Of a stretch of DNA of 38,433 nt, positions 31,813 through 38,433 are shown one piece after another. The position numbers and the translations under genes were made by a program. Every line of letters starts with the position of its first letter. Within the stretch, counting starts at the first letter, position 1. Below the pieces are notes generated by a model. It made no database searches, had not been told where the DNA came from, and saw only the letters and a list, made by a program, of their open reading frames with translations. Origin of the DNA: Desulfobulbaceae bacterium (GTDB lineage: Bacteria > Desulfobacterota > Desulfobulbia > Desulfobulbales > Desulfocapsaceae); NCBI GenBank assembly GCA_011390165.1, contig JAABSV010000039.1:1-38433 (forward strand). Reading direction: 5' to 3'.

Positions 31813-32397
31813 ATGATGCGTAAGAAACAGAAGGAAGTACGTGACCCGGAGCAGATCGAAAAGATTCTCCGCCGGGCCAGAGTCGGCCGGTTGGCCACCA
31901 ACGGGGCGGATGGCTATCCCTACATTACCCCGGTCAACTTTGTCTATTTTCGTGGAAAGATCTATTTCCACTGTGCCCCGGCGGGGGAGAAACTGGACAA
32001 TATCGAACGGGACGGGCGGGTCTGTTTTGCCATTGACCTTCCCCTCGCCTATCTCGATACCGCCTATGAGCCAACTGCCTCGGCCTGTGCGGTGACCCAG
32101 TTGTACCAGTCGGTGCTGATCCGTGGCCGGGCCGAACAGGTCGACGGCCTCGAGGAGAAGGCCGCCGTTCTCAACGCCCTGATGGCCAGCCATGAAGGGG
32201 TTGCCGACTATGCCGACATCGCTCCCGACACCCCGGCCCTAGCCCTCTGCACGGTGGTGGCAATCGACATCGAATCACTCACCGCCAAGGCCGGCCTTGC
32301 CCAGGGAAAAGGGGCGGCGGAGGTGGAGAAAATTCGCCGCTACCTGCTCGCCCGTGGGCTTCCCGGCGACCTGGAGGCGGCAGCCCTGCTCGGCTGA
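31813..32397 (+). CDS. pyridoxamine 5'-phosphate oxidase-like FMN-binding protein
   Basis: Protein of 194 aa with the split-barrel flavin-binding fold. RARVGRLATNGADGYPYITPVNFVY (about residues 21-45) and IYFHCAPAGEKLDNIERDGRVCFAID are characteristic of the PNPOx-like/nitroimidazole-resistance (NimA-like) group. It probably binds FMN, or in some relatives haem, and reduces an unknown substrate in the cytoplasm. GAGGAG at 31802-31807 serves either of two adjacent ATGs (31813 or 31816). The 72-bp gap after rph holds loose repeats of the words GAGCAGCA/GAGCGGCA. Confidence 0.87.
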   Translation: MMRKKQKEVRDPEQIEKILRRARVGRLATNGADGYPYITPVNFVYFRGKIYFHCAPAGEKLDNIERDGRVCFAIDLPLAYLDTAYEPTASACAVTQLYQSVLIRGRAEQVDGLEEKAAVLNALMASHEGVADYADIAPDTPALALCTVVAIDIESLTAKAGLAQGKGAAEVEKIRRYLLARGLPGDLEAAALLG

Positions 32398-32481
32398 TGA
32401 GGGGGCGGCCGGTGCACTCACCCCATTCTGCTGGCCAGCAGCGACCACCGTCTTCAACTGAGAGTTCAGGAGGCAGGTAAA

Positions 32482-33444
32482 ATGTTTCGCGCCTTTTACC
32501 GGAGCAGGAGATGGCTGCTCTGGGCCTATGGCGGCGCTTCTCTGCTGCTGGTCGCCCTCTTCATTCAGGTGGAACTGACTGTCCAGATCAACCAGTGGTA
32601 CGGCGGCTTTTACAATATACTCCAAAAGGCCACCGAGCACGAGTTGAGCGAATTCTGGCAGGAGATGATGAAGTTTGCCAAAATCGCCTTCCCCTATGTA
32701 CTCATCGCCACCCTCACCGGCTATTTCACCCGTATCTACGCCTTTAAATGGCGGGAGGCGATGACCTTTTCCTATGTCAGCAGGTGGCAGTTGGTGGAGG
32801 AGGAGGTGGAGGGTGCCAGCCAGCGTATCCAGGAGGATATCTACCGCTTCGCCCGGATTGTCGAGAGCCTCGGCCTGCAGGTGGTACGGGCTATCATGAC
32901 CCTGATCGCCTTCCTGCCCATCCTTTGGGGGTTGAGCAGCGGGGTGGATATCGACTTCATCCGCGACATTTCCGGCAGCCTGGTCTGGGTGGCCCTGCTT
33001 GTCTCCATCGGTGGCCTGCTCATCTCCTGGTTTGTCGGGATCAAACTGCCCGGGCTGGAGTATAACAACCAGAAGGTGGAGGCCGCCTTCCGCAAGGAAC
33101 TGGTCTATGCTGAGGACGACAAAATCCACTACGGGCGGACTGAAACCATCGTCGAGTTGTTCACCGGCCTGAAGGTCAACTACAACCGCCTCTTCCTCCA
33201 CTACGGCTATTTTGATATCTGGATCAATTTCTTCGAGCAGCTCATGGTGATTGTCCCCTACCTGATCATGGGCCCCGGCCTGTTCAGCGGGGTCATCACC
33301 CTGGGGGTTCTGGTCCAGGTCTCCAACGCCTTCAGCAAGGTACGCGAATCCTTTTCCATCTTTATTGCCAACTGGACGACGATTACCGAGCTTCGCTCGA
33401 TCCACAAGCGTCTGCGGGAGTTCGAGGCCAATATCGGTTTCTAA
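32482..33444 (+). CDS. sbmA: SbmA/BacA-type peptide transporter
   Basis: Membrane protein of 320 aa, close to SbmA/BacA of Escherichia coli and rhizobia. Shared text includes INQWYGGFYNILQKA, EGASQRIQEDIYRFARI, AIMTLIAFLPILW, GIKLPGLEYNNQKVEAAFRKELVY, LFLHYGYFDIW and SIHKRLREFE. SbmA is a proton-driven homodimeric importer of proline-rich peptides, microcins and related compounds across the inner membrane. It lacks the N-terminal extension of the about 400-aa enterobacterial proteins and has no ATPase domain, so it is the BacA-like half-size form. GGAGG lies 8 nt before the ATG at 32482. The peptide substrate is unknown. Confidence 0.93.
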   Translation: MFRAFYRSRRWLLWAYGGASLLLVALFIQVELTVQINQWYGGFYNILQKATEHELSEFWQEMMKFAKIAFPYVLIATLTGYFTRIYAFKWREAMTFSYVSRWQLVEEEVEGASQRIQEDIYRFARIVESLGLQVVRAIMTLIAFLPILWGLSSGVDIDFIRDISGSLVWVALLVSIGGLLISWFVGIKLPGLEYNNQKVEAAFRKELVYAEDDKIHYGRTETIVELFTGLKVNYNRLFLHYGYFDIWINFFEQLMVIVPYLIMGPGLFSGVITLGVLVQVSNAFSKVRESFSIFIANWTTITELRSIHKRLREFEANIGF

Positions 33445-33553
33445 ACCGGCTTCTCCGCCGCCCGGCCCAGCAAGAGAGCTATTGCGCTGTTTTGCAACCT
33501 TTTTTTCATCCCTGTTGGCAGCAGGGAGATTTTCCCCTGTCGCCATCTTTTCC

Positions 33554-33604
33554 TTGAAAAACGGGGGGAGTCGCTGTCTACTATGAGCAGGGAAAATGTT
33601 TCCC
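33554..33604 (+). promoter_or_regulatory. candidate promoter with downstream palindrome before the histidine kinase gene
   Basis: TTGAAA (33554-33559) and TACTAT (33579-33584) are 19 bp apart, slightly long. Just downstream is the palindrome GGGAAA-ATG-TTTCCC (33590-33604), and a similar word, GGGAGATTTTCCC, lies upstream near 33526. The pair looks like operator sites. Confidence 0.35.
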
Positions 33605-33735
33605 GTTGCGGCGAGATTCCCCCTCTGAGGGCTCTTTCAGTTGGGGAGGTGGCGGCCACCGGCCGCCGCAGCGGACTGGATGCCGGGCCGAACCGGGCCA
33701 GCCCCGGCCGCCCCGGGGTATGCGGGGGAAAATAG

Positions 33736-35460
33736 ATGACCGACCACACGGAGCATGCAGAGCCGGCCGACCTGCCGTACCCTGATCTGCAAGCATCCCT
33801 TGCCCACTACTACAGCCTCTACGATCTTGCGCCGGTGGGCTACTGCACTCTGGATAGCGATCAGTTTATCCTGGAGAGCAATCAAGCCGCTGCCAATCTG
33901 CTCGGGGTCGGTCGTCGGCCGCTGCTGGCCCAGAGCTTCTCCCATTTCGTCCTTGCCGAGGACCGGCAGCTCTACCAGACAGCCCATCGGGCGCTGCAGG
34001 AGAGTGGCGGCGTTCAGGAATGCCGGTTGCGGCTGGTGAACCACGGCGGGGCGGTCTCTTCCCCCTTCTGGGTGCAACTCAATCTGGCCCTCGTCGAGGA
34101 GAAAGGGAGGGTGCTTTCCCTGCTTGTTTTTTGCGATATCAACAGCCAGAAACAGAACGAGGCAGCAGTGGCATCTCTGGCCGACCGGGATATCATCCTT
34201 CACAAACAGGTGGAGGAGGCCTTCCTGCTCAGCGAACGGCAGCGGCTGGATGAACAGCGGGCTGCCAATGACCAGTTACGGGAACAGAATGAGCGGCTGG
34301 AATCGATCTACCAGTCCCTGGACAGTGTCGGCCTGGTCATTCTGAACCTCGGTGGCCTCGAGGTCCGGGTGGAATCCTGTAACTCCGGGGCCGAAAGATT
34401 GCTCGGCTACCGCACCGGGGAACTTGTCGGCCAGTCGATTCTTACCATCCATCCGGAGGAGAATCGCCAGCCCTTCCGTAACCAGATCGAGGCCCTGCGG
34501 CTGGGTAGGGCACTGGTCGCGGCCGACATCAGTCTACGTCGGAAGAACGGCGAGGCCTTTCCGGCGGTGGTTTCGGTTCACCCCTATGGCTGGACTGAAG
34601 GGGTGTGCCGGACGGCGGTGGCGGTGTTTCAGGATGTTTCCGAACTGATCCGGACCCACAAGGAACTGGAAGTGGTCAACAAAGAGCTGGAACTGCGGGT
34701 CGAACAGCGGACCTGCGAACTGCAGGAGACCCAGCAGAAATTTCTCCACAGTGAAAAACTCTCGGCGATCGGCCAGTTGTCCGCCTCGATTGCCCACGAA
34801 TTCAACAACTCCATGCAGGGGATCATGGCCGTGCTCAGAGGTCTGGAGAAGAGGGCGGTACTGATGGCGGAGGATCGAGAACTGCTGATGGCGGCGGTGA
34901 AGGAGTGTGACCGGGTCAAGGATCTGATCCGCAACCTGCAGGATTTCAACCGCCCCAGTAGTGGCCGGAAAGAATTGGTTGACCTGCACCGCTCGCTGAA
35001 CGCCATCCTTCTTTTCCAGAAAAGTGATTTCAAGGTTCGGCGAATCACCCTGGTCACCCGATTTGCCGATCATCTGCCGGCTATCGAGATGGTGCCGGAC
35101 CAACTGAAGCAGGTGATCCTCAACCTGCTCAGTAACGCCGCCGACGCCTGCCAGCAACCGGGTGGAGTGGTGACGGTTAGCACCAGGCGGGAGGGAGATC
35201 GGGTCGCCTTCACCATCGAGGATACCGGTGTGGGTATTGAGGCCGAGGCGATACCTCGACTCTTTGAACCATTCTACACCACCAAGCCGGCAGTCAAGGG
35301 TACCGGCCTCGGCCTGTCGGTCAGTTACGGAATCGTCAAGGAGCACGGTGGCGAGATTATGGTGGCCAGCGAACCGGGCAACGGGACAACTTTTACGGTA
35401 CTGCTACCCATCACCGCCAGTCTGAACAGTGCCGGGGCAGGGCAGCCCACAGCCGATTGA
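33736..35460 (+). CDS. soluble PAS-PAS sensor histidine kinase
   Basis: Protein of 574 aa without membrane segments. A first PAS domain (about 28-138, LAPVGYCTLDSDQFILESN) is followed by a coiled coil (about 155-190) and a second PAS domain (about 190-305, with AERLLGYRTGELVGQSI). Then come a coiled coil and a kinase core. The phosphorylated His354 is in SIAHEFNNSMQGI. The ATPase boxes are VILNLLSNAADAC, DTGVGI, LFEPFYTTK and GTGLGLS. It autophosphorylates in the cytoplasm and passes phosphate to a regulator, probably the REC-LuxR protein encoded 39 bp downstream. The signal is unknown. The ATG at 33736 follows GGGGG. Confidence 0.93.
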   Translation: MTDHTEHAEPADLPYPDLQASLAHYYSLYDLAPVGYCTLDSDQFILESNQAAANLLGVGRRPLLAQSFSHFVLAEDRQLYQTAHRALQESGGVQECRLRLVNHGGAVSSPFWVQLNLALVEEKGRVLSLLVFCDINSQKQNEAAVASLADRDIILHKQVEEAFLLSERQRLDEQRAANDQLREQNERLESIYQSLDSVGLVILNLGGLEVRVESCNSGAERLLGYRTGELVGQSILTIHPEENRQPFRNQIEALRLGRALVAADISLRRKNGEAFPAVVSVHPYGWTEGVCRTAVAVFQDVSELIRTHKELEVVNKELELRVEQRTCELQETQQKFLHSEKLSAIGQLSASIAHEFNNSMQGIMAVLRGLEKRAVLMAEDRELLMAAVKECDRVKDLIRNLQDFNRPSSGRKELVDLHRSLNAILLFQKSDFKVRRITLVTRFADHLPAIEMVPDQLKQVILNLLSNAADACQQPGGVVTVSTRREGDRVAFTIEDTGVGIEAEAIPRLFEPFYTTKPAVKGTGLGLSVSYGIVKEHGGEIMVASEPGNGTTFTVLLPITASLNSAGAGQPTAD

Positions 35461-35499
35461 CGGTTGCGGCGGCCCGGAGGGGCAGAGGGGAGGTCACCA

Positions 35500-36396
35500 G
35501 TGGAGAGAGAACCAAGGCTGTTGTTTGTTGACGACGAAGAGATGCTCCGTAAACTGTTCGCCCGGGAATTGCGCCTGGCCGGCTTTGCCGTCACCGCCGT
35601 GGCCAGCGGGCAGGAGGCGCTGGCAGCCCTCGAGAAGGAGCGGTATGAAGTGGTGGTCACCGACCTGGTGATGCCGGAAGTGGACGGTTTGATGGTGCTG
35701 GAAACCGCCAAAAAACTGGCCCCGTTCACCGCCGTGATCATCCTCACCGGCTATGGCAATGTCAGTTCGGTGATCGACGCCCTGCGCCTCGGGGCCGATG
35801 ACTATGCTCAGAAACCCTGTGAAATGGAGGAGCTGGTTTTCCGTGTCCGCCGTTGTCTGGAAAAGCGCGGCTTCCTTGAGACCCTTGCCCTGCAGAATCG
35901 TCGACTGGAAGAGGAGATTGCCCGCCGCAAGGTGGTGGAAAAAGAGTTGGAAGAGCGGGTCCAGCAGCGCACCGTCGAGCTCTCCGAGGCCAATACTGCT
36001 TTGACGGTGCTCCTCAAGAAGCGGGAAGAGGATCGGAACCTACTCGCCGAACAAGTGGTGGCCAATGCCGCCAATCTGATCGACCCCTATCTCGACCGGC
36101 TGAAAAGCAGTGGCGCGAGCCAGCGCCAGTTGCAGCTTCTCGATATACTCCGAGCCAATATCGCTGAATTGACCTCCCCCTTCACCAGCAATTTCACGAC
36201 CAGGCTGGCACGACTCACCCCGGCGGAGATGCAGGTGGCCAATATGGTCAAATTGGGGAAACGGACCAAGGAAATTGCCGCCATCATGCATCTTGCCCCC
36301 GGTACCATCAGTATCCACCGCAAGAATATCCGCAAGAAACTTGCCCTCACCCACCAGAAGGCCAATCTCCAGACGGCCCTCAGCATGAAACCCTGA
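35500..36396 (+). CDS. response regulator with coiled coil and LuxR-type HTH
   Basis: Protein of 298 aa. The receiver domain (about 5-125) has phosphoacceptor Asp55 (VVVTDLVMPEVDG) and Lys105 (QKPC). A coiled coil follows (about 135-190, with the HAMP/PAS-linker-like RKVVEKELEERVQQRTVELSE). After a helical stretch (190-230) comes a LuxR-type helix-turn-helix (about 233-298: LTPAEMQVANMVKLGKRTKEIA and TISIHRKNIRKKL). A coiled coil between receiver and HTH is unusual; the C-terminal half resembles orphan PAS-LuxR regulators of anaerobes. The GTG at 35500 is chosen for the GGGGAGG 6-7 nt upstream. Probably partner of the adjacent kinase. Confidence 0.92.
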   Translation: MEREPRLLFVDDEEMLRKLFARELRLAGFAVTAVASGQEALAALEKERYEVVVTDLVMPEVDGLMVLETAKKLAPFTAVIILTGYGNVSSVIDALRLGADDYAQKPCEMEELVFRVRRCLEKRGFLETLALQNRRLEEEIARRKVVEKELEERVQQRTVELSEANTALTVLLKKREEDRNLLAEQVVANAANLIDPYLDRLKSSGASQRQLQLLDILRANIAELTSPFTSNFTTRLARLTPAEMQVANMVKLGKRTKEIAAIMHLAPGTISIHRKNIRKKLALTHQKANLQTALSMKP

Positions 36397-36535
36397 GCGG
36401 TACTCTCTCCACCTGCGGTTGGGTCGTACGAGCGGACCATGTGTACCCTCACCACCTGCGGAGGGGGTTCAGCTTTTGCCTTCTTTGTACCGTCAAGCCC
36501 TTGTCTCGTGCCTGTTGTTTCTCTTTTTGTCTCGG

Positions 36536-36565
36536 CATGTACTTTTTGTGGATATATATTATAAT
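36536..36565 (+). promoter_or_regulatory. candidate promoter before the receiver-Cys module gene
   Basis: A perfect -10 box TATAAT (36560-36565) lies in an AT-rich stretch. The -35 region (around 36537-36543) is a poor match. It would give a leader of about 115 nt. The rest of 36397-36685 has only a direct repeat, CCACCTGCGG at 36409-36418 and 36452-36461. Confidence 0.4.
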
Positions 36566-36685
36566 CATTGCATCTTCTTTTAATATCCATTGTAAGGGGG
36601 AAGAAAGGGGGAGATACTATGGGTATGCTGCATTGAGGTACAGTCTATTCCGGCTGGCATCACTGCATTAGCAAAGGGGGAGAGG

Positions 36686-37306
36686 ATGGAAACGGGTACA
36701 GTGAAAAGGATACTGCTGGTGGATGACGAACCGCTCAGCCTCCAGGCTCTGGCCAGGGATCTGCGCAGTCAGCCAAACAACTACCAGGTGGCCGTCCAGG
36801 CGGGTGGTGCCGGGGCGATCTCGACGATCAACCAGCAACCGTATGACATGGTGGTTACCGACCTGATGATGCCGGAGATGGATGGGTTTCAGGTCCTGAA
36901 AGCGGCAAAGAGGAGGGACCCTCAGACCATGGTGGTCATTCTTACCGGCTACGCCGATATCAACTCCGCAATTGACGCCCTGCGTCTCGGCGCCGACGAA
37001 TTTCTGCCGAAACCCTGTACCGCCGAAGAACTGGCCTACCGGATCGACAACTGTTTCCATAAGCAGGAACTGCTGCACAAACTGACGATGTACGAAACCT
37101 TTCTACCGATCTGCAGCTACTGCAAAAAAATCAAGGATACCGGGTCAGAGCCAGAAAAGGTGGGCCAGAGCCATTGGTACCAGTTGGAGGAGTATCTGGA
37201 AAAGATACAGGGGGTGACGTGCTCCCACGGGTGCTGCCCCGAATGTTTCAATCGGGTTATGGCGGAGATCGCCGACGGCGAGGGTGGCGGGCGCGGCGAA
37301 AGTTGA
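36686..37306 (+). CDS. response regulator with C-terminal Cys-x2-Cys module
   Basis: Protein of 206 aa. The receiver domain (about 7-125) has phosphoacceptor Asp59 (VVTDLMMPEMDG) and Lys108 (LPKPC). A short helix leads to the C-terminal module: FLPICSYCKKIKD, then SHWYQLEEYL and TCSHGCCPEC. This is the same module as in the MASE3 protein (PICMHCKKIRDD ... FSHGICPTC), with four Cys and one His able to bind a metal. It has no DNA-binding or enzymatic domain, so the module must be the output or a protein-binding surface. GGGGGAGAGG precedes the ATG at 36686. The upstream kinase at 33736 or a distant one could be the partner. Confidence 0.9.
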   Translation: METGTVKRILLVDDEPLSLQALARDLRSQPNNYQVAVQAGGAGAISTINQQPYDMVVTDLMMPEMDGFQVLKAAKRRDPQTMVVILTGYADINSAIDALRLGADEFLPKPCTAEELAYRIDNCFHKQELLHKLTMYETFLPICSYCKKIKDTGSEPEKVGQSHWYQLEEYLEKIQGVTCSHGCCPECFNRVMAEIADGEGGGRGES

Positions 37307-37625
37307 ACCGGCCGTCTTGTTTTGGCTGTGCGGGGCTGGGCTTTAGGTGCCCGTTCACCAGCACCCCATTTTCGTCCGGTCAGGCCACTTCACAGGAATA
37401 ACTCTTGCTCGGCGGCCTGTCTGAACGAACCTGGAGCACTGGCTGAAGCACTGGCTGAACGGGTAGTGCGACCGGGCAAGGTCGCGTATTTTAGCGGCTG
37501 CGAAGCCCGCCCCGGAAGGGCTAGCCCCCCAACGGGTAGCGAGTCCTTGGACTGACGGGGGTAACCCCAACGGGTAAGCGTAGGACATCGAGACGGCAGA
37601 TCATTTCAATCAGGAAAGGAGGAGA
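37307..37625 (+). ncRNA. structured leader of the second universal stress gene (candidate RNA element)
   Basis: No gene seen. The plus strand can form several hairpins: GCGACC/GGTCGC at 37468-37485, AGCCC/GGGCT around 37504-37523, GTCC/GGAC at about 37543-37554 and GGGG/CCCC at about 37557-37568. CCCCAACGGGTAGCG (37527-37541) recurs as CCCCAACGGGTAAGCG (37565-37580), and AGCACTGGCTGA is doubled at 37435-37458. This may be a regulatory leader. It matches no riboswitch class I can name with confidence. Confidence 0.35.
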
Positions 37626-38090
37626 ATGATGCAGAATATTCATGATATTGTGGTACCGATTGATTTTTCTCAGCACACTGACAGCCTGATTGAGTTTGCC
37701 AAGGGGGTGGCGGAAAAATTTGCCGGGCAGATCACCTTTCTTCATGTGGCGGAGAAAATCGCCGCGAAGACAACCTACTACGATGTCTACCCACCTAATT
37801 TTGTTTCGGTTGACGAGGAGATTCTCGACAAGTCCCGGGAAAGGATGGCTGAACTGGTGCGGAAAAGTCAGGGGAGCCTGGTGGCCTGTCAGGGAGAGGT
37901 GCTCCAGGGGGATGTTGTTGATATGATTGTCGACTATGTCACGGAGAAGAAGAGTGATCTGATCATTATCGGCACCCATGGCTATCGGGGAATCCAGAAG
38001 ATCCTCCTCGGCAGTGTCGCTGACAGTGTCGTCAAACGGGCACCCTGCCCGATCCTTATCTTCAACCCGTACAAGGGAAAAGTGGCTTGA
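37626..38090 (+). CDS. universal stress protein, UspA family (second copy)
   Basis: UspA protein of 154 aa. It opens with HDIVVPIDFSQHTDSLIEFA and contains the full ATP-binding signature G-x2-G-x9-G-S (GTHG at about 118, then GS), followed by RAPCPILIFNP. Nucleotide binding is likely; the cellular role is stress-related but unspecified. AGGAGG lies just before the ATG at 37626; a second in-frame ATG follows immediately. A 320-bp structured leader precedes the gene, and its last codons and stop are the first unit of a 23-bp tandem repeat. Confidence 0.92.
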   Translation: MMQNIHDIVVPIDFSQHTDSLIEFAKGVAEKFAGQITFLHVAEKIAAKTTYYDVYPPNFVSVDEEILDKSRERMAELVRKSQGSLVACQGEVLQGDVVDMIVDYVTEKKSDLIIIGTHGYRGIQKILLGSVADSVVKRAPCPILIFNPYKGKVA

Positions 38091-38151
38091 TCGGGTCGTT
38101 TCAAATGGTTTGACCGTGTCGTTTCAAGTGGCTTGACCGTGTCGTTTCACT
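38083..38151 (+). repeat. three 23-bp direct repeats copying the uspA 3' end
   Basis: Units at 38083-38105, 38106-38128 and 38129-38151. Consensus TGGYTTGAYCG, then KGTCGTTTCAAR; two or three differences between units. The first unit contains the last Ala codon and stop TGA of the universal stress gene, so the array grew out of the gene's end. Confidence 0.88.
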
Positions 38152-38174
38152 AGCATTGTACTTCATCTTGCCCG

Positions 38175-38282
38175 GACTGTTCAGACTGTTCAGACTGTTC
38201 AGACTGTTCGGAGTGCTCGGAGTGCTCGGACTGCTCGGGCTGCTCGGACTGCCTGGATTGCCCGGGCTGCCCGGTCCTGCTG
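38175..38282. repeat. degenerate 9-bp tandem repeat
   Basis: Twelve consecutive 9-bp units. The first three are GACTGTTCA; then GACTGTTCG, GAGTGCTCG (twice), GACTGCTCG, GGCTGCTCG, GACTGCCTG, GATTGCCCG, GGCTGCCCG and GTCCTGCTG. Units decay steadily from left to right. It shares the unit length and the GACTG word with the array at 2649-2773 (rotated, GACTGGGTT). Confidence 0.88.
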
Positions 38283-38355
38283 CCGGCAGCAAGCGCTTCG
38301 GCCTGCTCGTCAGGGCGGAGAGGCCGGCAGACGGGCCATCCCTGGCCCGACCGCC

Positions 38356-38380
38356 GGTTGCCGACATCCTGTCGGCAACC
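38356..38380. repeat. perfect 11-bp hairpin near the right edge
   Basis: GGTTGCCGACA (38356-38366), 3-nt loop TCC, TGTCGGCAACC (38370-38380). No T-run follows on either strand. The interval 38091-38433 otherwise holds only the repeats listed and no credible gene. Confidence 0.7.
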
Positions 38381-38433
38381 CTTCGGGCCTCTTTCTCCGC
38401 CCTGCCGGGCCTTTCGCGATGCCGCCGGCAACA

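Noticed and set aside
37460..37540. c-di-GMP (GEMM-I) riboswitch
   Set aside because: Short words such as GGGCAA and GCGAAGCC resemble parts of the consensus, but the helices and tetraloop/receptor arrangement cannot be drawn.
37466..37600. Group II intron
   Set aside because: Only the GTGCG-like start is suggestive. No domain V hairpin, no reverse transcriptase and no 3' end found, so it is not called as a mobile element.

Overview
The window is GC-rich, densely coded bacterial chromosome. The gene content suggests an anaerobic deltaproteobacterium-type organism (Desulfobacterota, perhaps Desulfobulbales-like). The clues are indolepyruvate:ferredoxin oxidoreductase next to two phenylacetate-CoA ligases, rubrerythrin-type rubredoxin domains, a sigma54-driven chemosensory operon, a TRAP transporter and a MASE3 protein ending in a Cys-x2-Cys module. 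The taxon is an inference, since no rRNA or marker gene beyond rph is present. I see no transposase, tRNA, rRNA or CRISPR.

Layout. 1-2586: a metallo-beta-lactamase-fold hydrolase (cut by the window edge) and a hotdog thioesterase on the minus strand, divergent from a flavin oxidoreductase. 2649-2773: a 9-bp tandem repeat. 2935-3984: a membrane protein with three rubredoxin-like ribbons. 4221-4892: a CBS-ACT protein on the minus strand.

5092-17227: one 12-kb chemosensory operon on the minus strand. In transcription order it encodes a soluble MCP with two signalling tips, a triple CheW, CheB, a HEAT-repeat protein, CheR, CheY, CheA, a small STAS-like protein, a second CheY, a membrane MCP and a response regulator with an HD-GYP (c-di-GMP phosphodiesterase) domain. 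No flagellar gene is present. Upstream lie a good sigma54 promoter (17360-17375), three copies of a 14-bp palindrome at 22-23 bp spacing (17463-17521), and the gene for a sigma54 activator (17545-19260). The reading is that this activator binds the palindromes and switches on the operon, whose output would be adaptation plus c-di-GMP turnover. Before the activator gene lies a short relic of another MCP.

19428-20423: a MASE3 membrane protein without a known catalytic output. Its promoter and leader share a 32-bp element with the CBS-ACT gene 15 kb away. 20737-26257: iorA-iorB-paaK-ACT-paaK, an aryl-pyruvate/aryl-acetate operon for aromatic amino acid catabolism. 26295-30590 (minus): a gamma-glutamylcyclotransferase-like protein, a universal stress protein and a TRAP transporter (DctM, DctQ, DctP). 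31036-33444 (plus): RNase PH, a flavin-binding PNPOx-like protein and an SbmA/BacA-type peptide transporter. 33736-37306 (plus): a soluble PAS histidine kinase, a LuxR-type regulator and a second regulator ending in the same Cys-x2-Cys module as the MASE3 protein. 37626-38090: a second universal stress protein.

Several intergenic spaces carry degenerate tandem repeats of 9-11 bp, roughly one helical turn: 2649-2773, 27208-27284, 27410-27486 and 38175-38282. A 23-bp repeat at 38083-38151 copies the 3' end of the last gene.
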